Of a DNA stretch of 23,723 nt, positions 14,037 through 21,357 are shown piece after piece; the first letter of the stretch is position 1, and the number at the start of each line of letters is the position of its first letter. The notes below the pieces were generated by a model. It had not been told where the DNA came from. It was given only the letters and a program-made list of their open reading frames with translations, and did no database searches. The DNA lies in assembly GCA_050011095.1 (NCBI GenBank), contig JBEKJU010000027.1, positions 1-23,723 on the forward strand, read 5' to 3'. This DNA comes from JBEKJU01 sp050011095. GTDB taxonomy: Bacteria; Desulfobacterota; Syntrophorhabdia; Syntrophorhabdales; WCHB1-27. Both the position numbers and the translations under genes were made by a program.

Positions 14037-15311
14037 ATGGGTAGGATCGAGGTGTTCGAGAATCGGCCGGCGGCGCTCGGGATCAACGGCCTCGGCCGGA
14101 TAGGAAAACTTACGGTATGGCACCATATTGCGCGCAAATATTTCAGGGAGATTGTCGTCAACCAGGGGCGCGAGGTGGGGACGAGCCTCGACGCCATCGC
14201 CCAGTTGATTGAAAAGGACGGGACATATGGGCTCCTCCACCGGTTCCTTTACGGCGTCAGGGCGGAGCGCTGCATCCAGGTAGTGGACGACAAATCGGGC
14301 AAGCTCCTCATAGACGGGATACCCGTAACCATACTGCGCGAGGCGCGGAACCCCAACAGCATCCCGTGGCGCGATCACGGCGTCGACGTCGTGGCCGAGT
14401 GCACGGGGAAATTCAAGGACCCCACGGTGCCCGCCGAGGACGCCAAGGGCTCCATACGGGGCCACCTCGGAGGGGGCGCGAAGGTTGTCATCAATTCCTC
14501 CGCCTTCAAGATAAGAAATAAGGCCCTATCCCTGCCCGAGGACGCGATCACGACGATTTACGGCATCAACCACCCCGCCTTCGACGTGAAAAAGCATTGC
14601 CTCGTGTCCGCCGCCTCGTGCACCACGACGGCCCTGGCCCACATGGTAAAACCGCTCCTCGAAACGGAGGAGACGAACAGGGTGCTCACCGCCTCCATGT
14701 CTACGGTGCACGCCGTGACGAACAGCCAGGCCGTGCTCGACTCCGTGCCGAAGGCAGGTGAAAAAGACCTCCGAAAGAACAGGAGCATCCTGAACAACAT
14801 CATCCTCACGTCCACGAACGCCGCGGAGGCCCTTGCCCAGGTCATCCCCCAGGTGAAGAGCATCGGCTTCATGGCCGATTCGATCCGCGTGCCCATCACG
14901 ACGGAATCCCTCCTCGTTCTGAACGTGACCTTCCAGGCGTCGACCGACGGCGACGGCCTGCCGCCCATCAACACGAAGCTCATCAACGGCATCTACAAGA
15001 CAAAGGCCGCGAAAGACCCCGAGCGTCTTCTCCTCTACACCGACGAGCAGAACGTGTCGGCCGACCTCATCGGGATGGACGCGGCGGTCGTGATCGAGGG
15101 GCAGTTCAACCACACGAGGACCGCCTTCATCGACGTGGACCTGTCCCGGATCCCCGGTCTTCCCGACCTTGTCCTCCAGTCGATGCCGGCCAAAAAACTG
15201 AGGGTTCCCGTCGTCCACGCGAAGGTCTTCGGCTGGTACGACAACGAGTACGGGAGCTACACGAACAGGATGGGCGACCTCACCGTCTATGCCCACAAGC
15301 GTCTGATCTAG
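14037..15311 (+). CDS. Divergent glyceraldehyde-3-phosphate dehydrogenase family protein
   Basis: A cytosolic protein of 424 residues, longer than the usual GAPDH of about 335. The N-terminal Rossmann motif GINGLGRIG (15-23), catalytic Cys195 in SAASCTTTA, His225 in STVHAVTNSQ, RVP, and the C-terminal WYDNEYGSYTNRM place it in the GAPDH superfamily. Several usual positions differ. The segment after the second strand reads VVNQGREVG, where NAD-specific enzymes have an Asp (NDL). The Cys motif is CTTTA rather than CTTNC. The phosphate-site motif TSTGAA is TSTNAA. Coenzyme and substrate are therefore uncertain: glycolytic GAPDH, an NADP-using form or an E4P-dehydrogenase-like enzyme are possible. 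The ATG at 14037 has GGGAGGG six bases upstream. An in-frame start at 14013 would lie only about 10 bases after the predicted start point. Confidence 0.88.
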   Translation: MGRIEVFENRPAALGINGLGRIGKLTVWHHIARKYFREIVVNQGREVGTSLDAIAQLIEKDGTYGLLHRFLYGVRAERCIQVVDDKSGKLLIDGIPVTILREARNPNSIPWRDHGVDVVAECTGKFKDPTVPAEDAKGSIRGHLGGGAKVVINSSAFKIRNKALSLPEDAITTIYGINHPAFDVKKHCLVSAASCTTTALAHMVKPLLETEETNRVLTASMSTVHAVTNSQAVLDSVPKAGEKDLRKNRSILNNIILTSTNAAEALAQVIPQVKSIGFMADSIRVPITTESLLVLNVTFQASTDGDGLPPINTKLINGIYKTKAAKDPERLLLYTDEQNVSADLIGMDAAVVIEGQFNHTRTAFIDVDLSRIPGLPDLVLQSMPAKKLRVPVVHAKVFGWYDNEYGSYTNRMGDLTVYAHKRLI

Positions 15312-15928
15312 GCGAGTCCGGTTCTTTCGCTTTCTTTTATTAGGCCGGACGGCGGCCTGTTCGGAAATTCCATGACCGCCCGATCCGCCGCGCGGGTACC
15401 CCGCGTGCTGCTGCGCTCGTGAGGCAACGCCGTACATACAATACAGTACGGCTCCGCTCAACTATGCTGGCAGTCCACGACATCTGATACCGAGTCGCTT
15501 ATCTTCGCCACACCTTTGTTGTCGCATCAAAGCTTTCCTCGACGTACAAGTAGTACGCCTTAGCCGGTGCATCAAAGCCGCCCGGGTACCCCGCCGAAGG
15601 CGAGGGTGGTGCCTTTGAATGCAACTCGGTATGAAGCATTTCCTGACCATCCTTTTCACTTCCGGACCTGTACGCCCGACATCGGTCAGGGAGGCGCCGA
15701 CGGTTTGTAAGTGAATGACCCACAGCGAATTCATCCGCAAGCCGATACCCAAACCTATTTATTTATTCTATTCTCCTATAAAAGTCATGAGAATAAGAGA
15801 AGATGCGGTTATCGTTGCCGCAGAAAGAAAAACAGTTCTTTTCCCATAAAAGGGATAGGTAAATCAAGCATGAGGATTCTTGTCGGTCAGTGTGCTTGGT
15901 AAAATTTTGAAGGACAAGGAGGAGAACA
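15312..15928. other. 617-bp gene-free, repeat-rich interval between GAPDH and acs
   Basis: I find no supportable gene here. From left to right it holds a weak hairpin after the GAPDH stop (GTCCGG 15316-15321 with CCGGAC 15345-15350), a GGGTACCC element at 15391-15402, and a 7-bp hairpin GCCGTAC...GTACGGC (about 15430-15453). A repeat-bounded block follows at about 15488-15645, then an AT-rich stretch (about 15750-15925) leading into the acs ribosome site AAGGAGG. The AT-rich part should hold the acs promoter, but no pair of boxes with good spacing stands out. Confidence 0.7.
15488..15645. repeat. Candidate small inverted-repeat element
   Basis: ATACCGAGTCGCTT near 15489 recurs in inverted form as ATACCGAGTTGCAT ending near 15643. 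These bound a block of about 155 bp with two direct copies of GCATCAAAGC (near 15526 and 15569), a central CGTAC-AAGTA-GTACG hairpin and the GGGTACCC element E (15581-15613). Structure and ends resemble a small non-autonomous or extragenic repeat. The short minus-strand ORFs across it are not convincing genes. Confidence 0.4.
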
Positions 15929-17902
15929 ATGGCAAATATCAATGACAATGATTTCTATGACAAGGTATTTCCCGTTCCTGACAGGGTGAGGGAAAAATCG
16001 TACATCAAAAGCAGGGCCGAGTACGAGAAGCTCTACAGGGAGTCGATCGAACACCCTGACGCCTTCTGGGCGAAGGAGGCCGAACAGAGACTGGACTGGT
16101 TCAAGCCCTTCGATAAGAAGAAGATTTCCGACTGGTCGTTTGACGGAAACCTTCATGCAAAGTGGTTTGAAGGCGGAAAACTGAATGTCAGCTACAACTG
16201 TCTGGACCGGCACCTGGAAGACAAAAAGACGAAGGCCGCGATTATCTTTGAGGGCAACGATCCCAATGACTGGAAGGTCTACACCTATTTCGATATGTAC
16301 CGCGAAGTGAACAAATTTGCCAATGTCCTGAAAGGTCTGGGCATTAAGAAGGGAGACCGGGTCTCTATCTATCTGCCCATGATCCCGGAGCTGGCGATCA
16401 CGATGTTGGCCTGCACCCGGATCGGCGCCATTCACGCCATCGTGTTCGGCGGCTTCTCGGCGGAAGCGCTCAGGGACCGGATCAACGATTGCGAATCGAA
16501 GCTGCTGATCACCTGCGACGGCAGCTACCGCGGCGCAAAGGCGGTCCCGCAGAAGGAGAGCGCGGACCGCGCGCTGGAAGCGTGTCCTTCGGTTAAGACA
16601 CAGATCGTCGTCAAACGCACGGGGCTGGACGTGCCCATGGTGGCCGGCCGGGACCTTTGGTATGAAGACCTGATGGCGGGTGCGGCACGCTACTGCGAGC
16701 CGGAGGAAATGGATGCCGAGGATCCGTTGTTCATTCTCTATACGTCGGGTTCGACGGGCAAGCCGAAGGGCGTTCTCCATACGACCGCGGGTTACCTTCT
16801 TTTCGCCTCCATGACCCAGCAGCTGGCCTTCGACGTGCGCGACGAGGACGTCTACTGGTGCACCGCCGACATCGGCTGGGTGACGGGTCACAGCTATGTC
16901 GTTTATGGACCGCTCTGCAATGGCTACACCAGCATCCTCTTCGAGGGCGTTCCCAATTATCCCGCCTTCGACCGGTTCTGGGCCGTCTGCGAGAAGTACA
17001 ACGTCAACAATTTCTATACCGCCCCGACGGTCATCCGCTCCGTGGCCAAGGAAGGCGACGAGTGGGTGGACAAGCACGATCTTTCCTCCCTGCGCGTACT
17101 GGGTTCCGTCGGCGAACCTTTGAACCCCGAAGCCTGGTGGTGGTTCTACAACAAGATCGGCGGCGGCCGTTGCACGATTGCCGACACCTGGTGGCAAACG
17201 GAGACGGGCGGACACCTGATTCTTCCGCTGCCCGGCGCCATCGATATCAAACCGGCCAAGGCCATGGTCCCCTTCTTCGGCATCGTGCCTGCGCTGCTCA
17301 ACGAGGAGGGGAAAGAGATCGAGGGTCCGGGGTCCGGGGCGCTCTGCATGAAGACCTCCTGGCCCGGCATGTTGAGAGGGATCTGGGGTGACGAGGACCT
17401 GCTCAGCAAAAACTATTTCTCGCAGTACCCCGGGTACTACTTCTCGGGCGATGGCGCCGAGCGCGACGCGGACGGTGATTATAAGATTACCGGTCGGATC
17501 GACGACGTCATCAATGTTTCCGGTCACAGGATAGGCACGGCGGAAGTCGAAAGCGCGCTGACGCTCCATCCCGATGTCGCGGAAGCGGCGGTTGTGGGTT
17601 TCCCTCACAACATCAAAGGACAGGGAATCTTCGCCTATGTGACGCTCAATAACGGCGTGTCGAAGACCGACCAATTGAAAAAGGCCCTGGTTGCCACCGT
17701 ACGCAAGGAGATCGGACCCATCGCCACGCCGGACCAGATCCAGTGGGCCGATGGTCTTCCCAAAACAAGGTCCGGCAAGATCATGCGCCGTATCCTCCGG
17801 CAGGTTGCGGCCCATAACTTCACTGATCTCGGCGACATATCAACCCTGGCGGATCCGGCCGTCGTCGAGGACCTGGTAATGGAAAGAAAAAAACTTGGTT
17901 GA
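15929..17902 (+). CDS. acs: Acetyl-CoA synthetase (AMP-forming)
   Basis: This cytosolic enzyme of 657 residues activates acetate with ATP and CoA through acetyl-AMP. It shows the N-terminal ACS region, the adenylation loop YTSGSTGKPKG (271-281), the DTWWQTETGG motif (Trp422 aligns with Trp414 of the Salmonella enzyme, which restricts the pocket to acetate and propionate), the hinge region YKITGRIDD, and PKTRSGKIMRR with Lys617 near the end. That Lys corresponds to the residue acetylated in regulated Acs enzymes. AAGGAGG lies about six bases before the ATG. The gene converges on a CoA-ligase/GNAT fusion whose acetyltransferase domain is a candidate for modifying Lys617. Base composition from here rightward looks lower in GC than in the genes to the left. 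Confidence 0.97.
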   Translation: MANINDNDFYDKVFPVPDRVREKSYIKSRAEYEKLYRESIEHPDAFWAKEAEQRLDWFKPFDKKKISDWSFDGNLHAKWFEGGKLNVSYNCLDRHLEDKKTKAAIIFEGNDPNDWKVYTYFDMYREVNKFANVLKGLGIKKGDRVSIYLPMIPELAITMLACTRIGAIHAIVFGGFSAEALRDRINDCESKLLITCDGSYRGAKAVPQKESADRALEACPSVKTQIVVKRTGLDVPMVAGRDLWYEDLMAGAARYCEPEEMDAEDPLFILYTSGSTGKPKGVLHTTAGYLLFASMTQQLAFDVRDEDVYWCTADIGWVTGHSYVVYGPLCNGYTSILFEGVPNYPAFDRFWAVCEKYNVNNFYTAPTVIRSVAKEGDEWVDKHDLSSLRVLGSVGEPLNPEAWWWFYNKIGGGRCTIADTWWQTETGGHLILPLPGAIDIKPAKAMVPFFGIVPALLNEEGKEIEGPGSGALCMKTSWPGMLRGIWGDEDLLSKNYFSQYPGYYFSGDGAERDADGDYKITGRIDDVINVSGHRIGTAEVESALTLHPDVAEAAVVGFPHNIKGQGIFAYVTLNNGVSKTDQLKKALVATVRKEIGPIATPDQIQWADGLPKTRSGKIMRRILRQVAAHNFTDLGDISTLADPAVVEDLVMERKKLG

Positions 17903-17910
17903 GGCGGAAA

Positions 17911-17950
17911 AGAAGAACCCGGCCGCAATCTGATGCGCCCGGGTTCTTCT
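17911..17950. terminator. 12-bp stem hairpin after acs
   Basis: AGAAGAACCCGG (17911-17922) pairs perfectly with 17939-17950 around a 16-base loop, nine bases after the acs stop. There is no T run, so it may be an RNA-stabilising hairpin placed ahead of the stronger terminator at 17982-18011. Confidence 0.55.
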
Positions 17951-17981
17951 CCATGGTTCATCCCGCATCGCAGGGAAATAG

Positions 17982-18011
17982 AAAAAGGCCGGAAGTACTT
18001 CCGGCCTTTTT
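17982..18011. terminator. Bidirectional intrinsic terminator between acs and the CoA-ligase/GNAT gene
   Basis: A 30-bp perfect palindrome: AAAAAGGCCGGAAGT and its complement, with A and T runs at both ends. It can end transcripts from acs (plus) and from the opposing CoA-ligase/GNAT gene (minus). Confidence 0.88.
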
Positions 18012-18012
18012 C

Positions 18013-18178
18013 TTAAGGGCTCGGAAGGAAATAAATGAGTCAGATGGCGAAGGATTTTTGGCCGATCAGCGAGGCGCGGAAAGGCCAAATGTACTGGATG
18101 TACATGACCTTTTCGCAACGAAGCGGGCGGACAAAAAGACGAGCCAGATGGCCCATTTATTTTCTGACGAGCCCTAAA
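18013..18178. mobile_element. MITE-like long-hairpin element (about 166 bp)
   Basis: The two ends form an inverted repeat with 21 of 25 matches (TTAAGGGCTCG... against TTTAGGGCTCG..., both continuing to AAATAAATG). Weaker complementarity continues inward, including a shared TTTTTG stretch, to the centre ATGTAC-TGGAT-GTACAT (18089-18105). The whole interval is thus one imperfect palindrome with arms of about 80 bases. It lies between two terminators or hairpins in a convergent gene gap, codes for nothing convincing and has no transposase. A non-autonomous transposable element or a long structural hairpin would both fit; no clear target-site duplication is visible. Confidence 0.55.
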
Positions 18179-18189
18179 TACCCGAAAGG

Positions 18190-18353
18190 CCCTCCCGTGA
18201 GACGTGATGAGGAGGGCTGCATGCGCTACAGGGCGGGCCGATTATTCCCCGGTCTATTTTTCGGAGTTATTGACGAGGAAGTTGAGGGAGACTCCTCCAG
18301 CAAGGAATCCCCCCCAGTCTGGCGGAAGTCGATCGCAAACCAGAAGCGATCGA
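18190..18353. terminator. Two hairpins downstream of the CoA-ligase/GNAT gene
   Basis: GCCCTCC (about 18190) pairs with GGAGGGC (about 18212), and TCGATCGC (18329-18336) pairs perfectly with GCGATCGA (18346-18353) around a nine-base loop. Neither has a strong T run. They lie 25 and about 165 bases past the stop of the minus-strand gene and may protect or terminate its transcript. I see no gene in 18179-18378. Confidence 0.4.
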
Positions 18354-18378
18354 AGGAGATATGCAATCACGACAGGCA

Positions 18379-21111
18379 TCACTGCTTAAGCCTCAAACAC
18401 ATGAGGATCAGGTTCCTTTCCTTGTTTTCCACCTTGAAGCCGCAGTGATAGAGAACGCTCGTCATCGGGAAATTCTCCCGGACCGTTTCCGCATTGACAA
18501 CCCGGACGTCCAGGTGCCTGGCAAGGTCCAGGCACGTCTCCGAGAGCATGCGGCCCAGCGTCTTTCGTTGCCATGAATCGGTAACGATCACGGCATATTC
18601 CGCCTCGTCACCACGCTCGCATTTGATGAGTCGGGCGATGGCGATCAGCCTTTTCCGATCGTCTTCGGTCATTTCGGCAACGACGGCCACCTCCTCGTCC
18701 GGGTTGATATCGCAGAACCGCCGCGCCCTCTCCGGCGTGGCGCTGAAGGGAGAAAGGAAGCGGAGCCACAGGGAGCGGGGCGAGCAACTGTTGACGAATT
18801 CCGTCCAGAGATCGATATCGTGGTGCGTCAGCAGCCTGAGGCGCACCCGACGGTTGCCCAGGGTGAACGAATTGTCGGATAGAATTCGATCCAGGGCCTT
18901 GATCCTGACTTTGCTGCACTGGCGGCCATGGCGGTACATCTCTCCGAGAACCTCCGCTGCCATTTCCGGAGTGGAATAGACGGGGATGCCCTTTTGCTCC
19001 ATCCGGATGACATGGTCCATCATGAATTCCTTGCAGGCCACGCAGCATAAAACGGGTTTCCCCTTATAGTCTATGCCTGCGAGCGTATCGACATAGGAAT
19101 CCAGCATCTCGCCCTGAACGATGACGACCAGGCTGTGAACCTCCTCGCTCTGCACGCCGATTTCGATGATCTTTTTCACCTGTTCCGGATTCATGCTGAA
19201 GGAGCAGTCCACGGGGTTTTGAATGTTGAGATAATCATCCAGAACAGTGGACAGTCGCTCTTTCAGGTGAGGTTCGAGCTCGGCCAGTCGCAGATTACTT
19301 GTATAGAGCATGTCGGTCGTCGCGACGCCCAGGGAACCCGTGTAGGTGACGACCAGAACCCCCGGACCTTTCGGCAGAGGCTGTTTGGAAAAGGCGCGCA
19401 TCAATGAAAAGAGATGTTCGTTGTCCCGGGCGCGGATCACGCCGCTCTGCCGGAAGGCGGCGCTGTTGATCTCGTCGTTTCCGGCCATGGAAGCGGTGTG
19501 CGAGGAGACGGCTTTCTTTCCCGCTTCCGTCCGCCCGGCCTTGAGGACGATCACCGGCTTCTTCCGGGAGACCCGTCCGGCGACATCCACAAAGCGCTGG
19601 CCGCTGGTCACGTCCTCCATGTACAGGGCAATCACGGTGATATGCTCGTCTTCGCCCATGAATTCGAGGATGTCCGCTTCACTCACATCCATCTTGTTGC
19701 CGATGGTGGCGATGATCCCGAAATCAAGGATGCTGCGAAGTCCGGTGAGAATACCGGCGGCATAGACGCCCGCCTGGGCGATGAGCCCCAGGTTGCCCTT
19801 GCGCAACTGGTCGATGAGACCGATCGATTGGACCATGTTGTGATGGGTGTTGATCACGCCCGAGCAGTTCGGACCCAGAAGGCGACACCCCTTCTTCTTG
19901 ATGAGAGCCTTGATGTCGGACTGGATTTTCCGGCCGGCCTCTCCGGTTTCCGCGAAGCCCGCCGTCTCCACGACAAGATATTTGACGCCCTTCTCGCAGC
20001 AATCCTCGATGGCCTTGGGCGCCGCCTCGGCAGGAACAATAATGATCGCCACGTCGACGGGCCCTTCCACATCGAGAATCGATTGGTAGGCCTTGAGGCC
20101 CAGCAGGGTTTCCTTGCGGGGGTTGACAGGATGGAGCTTTCCCGGAAACCGATGGGAAAGGAGGTTTTCCATCACGTTGTAGCCGAGCTTGCCCATGGAA
20201 TCCGTGGCCCCCAGGACGGCGATGCTTTTGGGGTAGAACAGTTCGAGAAGACCGCCCTTTGCCGCGGGAGCCTCCGCCGGGGGCTTCGGGGGGGCATGAT
20301 CGACGTATATCCGGGCGTCGACGGCCAGGTAGCCCGAGGGGTAGAGTAACACGGGATTCAGGTCCATCTCCCTGATCTCGGGGTGCATGATCGCCAGATT
20401 GGAAACTTTAAGCAGCAATTCCTTTAGGGCCTGGATATCGACGGACCGGCCCCGGTATCCCTTCAAAAGGGGATAACCTTTTATTTCTTCAATCATCTCG
20501 GCCGCCGAGTCCTCGGTAATAGGGAGCACCCTGAAGGTCACGTCTTTTAAAACCTCCGCAAAAATCCCGCCGAGACCGAACATGAGCACCGGCCCGAAAC
20601 TCTCATCACGGGTGACCCCTACAATGGCCTCTATGCCGGCAGGGGCCATCTTCTGCACCGAGACGCCGATGATCCTATCGTTTGCGAAGCGCGACAGGAT
20701 ATCCCGGTAAGCCTCCCTGACATCCCCCTCGTTTCTCAGGTTCAACTTTACGCCACCGGAATCGGTCTTATGGACTACATCGGGAGAGACAATTTTCAGG
20801 ACAACCGGATAACCGAGTCTCCTGCCCATCCCGGCCGCCTCGTCTTCGGATGACGCGACCATGCCGCCCGTCGTCTTAATGCCGGCGTCTTCGAGAATCC
20901 GCTTGCTCTCATGTTCCATCAGAAACGTGCGATTTTCACCATGTGCCCGGCGCACGATCGCGTGACTGTCCACCTGTGCCGCATGGCCATCATCGCCGGA
21001 GAAGGATGCAGGGGAAATATCCTCTCTCTGAACGAACCGACTCGTTGATTCCGTCACGATGCCGGTGCCGCTTATTGGCGTGCTCCCTTGTGTGCGCTTC
21101 TCTCGTTCCAT
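18379..21111 (-). CDS. Fused ADP-forming acyl-CoA synthetase (beta-alpha order) with C-terminal GNAT acetyltransferase
   Basis: A cytosolic protein of 910 residues in three parts. After a variable N-terminal stretch (1-60), an ATP-grasp beta domain (about 62-272) carries His114 in VVHKTDSGG. A CoA-binding and ligase alpha part (about 287-735) carries SIAVLGAT and His538 in SSHTASMAG. A GNAT domain (about 755-905) contains VTDSWQRKTLGRML. Pat/YfiQ-type protein acetyltransferases have alpha-beta-GNAT order and an inactive ligase part. Here the order is beta-alpha-GNAT and both phospho-histidines remain, so the ligase may be active. In the GNAT motif Q-x-x-G-x-G, the first Gly is Thr851. It converges on acs, so acetylation of Acs is a reasonable idea. 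The ATG at 21111 has AAGGGA seven bases upstream. Confidence 0.92.
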   Translation of the reverse strand: MEREKRTQGSTPISGTGIVTESTSRFVQREDISPASFSGDDGHAAQVDSHAIVRRAHGENRTFLMEHESKRILEDAGIKTTGGMVASSEDEAAGMGRRLGYPVVLKIVSPDVVHKTDSGGVKLNLRNEGDVREAYRDILSRFANDRIIGVSVQKMAPAGIEAIVGVTRDESFGPVLMFGLGGIFAEVLKDVTFRVLPITEDSAAEMIEEIKGYPLLKGYRGRSVDIQALKELLLKVSNLAIMHPEIREMDLNPVLLYPSGYLAVDARIYVDHAPPKPPAEAPAAKGGLLELFYPKSIAVLGATDSMGKLGYNVMENLLSHRFPGKLHPVNPRKETLLGLKAYQSILDVEGPVDVAIIIVPAEAAPKAIEDCCEKGVKYLVVETAGFAETGEAGRKIQSDIKALIKKKGCRLLGPNCSGVINTHHNMVQSIGLIDQLRKGNLGLIAQAGVYAAGILTGLRSILDFGIIATIGNKMDVSEADILEFMGEDEHITVIALYMEDVTSGQRFVDVAGRVSRKKPVIVLKAGRTEAGKKAVSSHTASMAGNDEINSAAFRQSGVIRARDNEHLFSLMRAFSKQPLPKGPGVLVVTYTGSLGVATTDMLYTSNLRLAELEPHLKERLSTVLDDYLNIQNPVDCSFSMNPEQVKKIIEIGVQSEEVHSLVVIVQGEMLDSYVDTLAGIDYKGKPVLCCVACKEFMMDHVIRMEQKGIPVYSTPEMAAEVLGEMYRHGRQCSKVRIKALDRILSDNSFTLGNRRVRLRLLTHHDIDLWTEFVNSCSPRSLWLRFLSPFSATPERARRFCDINPDEEVAVVAEMTEDDRKRLIAIARLIKCERGDEAEYAVIVTDSWQRKTLGRMLSETCLDLARHLDVRVVNAETVRENFPMTSVLYHCGFKVENKERNLILMCLRLKQ

Positions 21112-21357
21112 GTTTTATCCCTTGACGTTATAGTATTAGCAGGGTTACGATGCGGGCGGTATCGGAGAGGTGCTATTTTTTATGTAGGGGAAAAGAAGGG
21201 ATTCCTTGACGGGATATAACTGACAGGGGGGAGAGGCGACGGGCGGGGGCGGGGGATGATTCCGTACAAGCCAATCCGGCGCGCGCGCAAGGTCCGGGAA
21301 AGCTGTAGGGGAAAATCGCGGCAGTGTCATATCCATGGGGGCGTTCAAAAGGGCGCG
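21112..21357. promoter_or_regulatory. Leader region of the CoA-ligase/GNAT gene with a 12-bp direct repeat
   Basis: This 246-bp gap between the response regulator and the fusion gene holds no gene. TGTAGGGGAAAA (plus-strand sense) occurs exactly at 21183-21194 and 21304-21315. A TATAAC (21131-21126, minus) lies upstream of the ATG but without a clear -35 box. The repeat could be a binding site for the adjacent NarL-type regulator; there is no direct evidence. Confidence 0.4.

Noticed and set aside
15462..15752. Short minus-strand ORFs between GAPDH and acs
   Set aside because: They run through repeat and hairpin sequence, are Arg/Cys-rich without a domain, and have no convincing ribosome site. 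They are better explained by the repeat element.
15887..17815. 642-codon minus-strand open frame opposite acs
   Set aside because: The plus strand is an unmistakable, complete Acs with a strong ribosome site; the antisense translation is featureless.
18035..18448. Plus-strand ORF after the acs terminator
   Set aside because: It begins inside the long palindrome at 18013-18178 and runs antisense into the end of the CoA-ligase/GNAT gene; no family resemblance.
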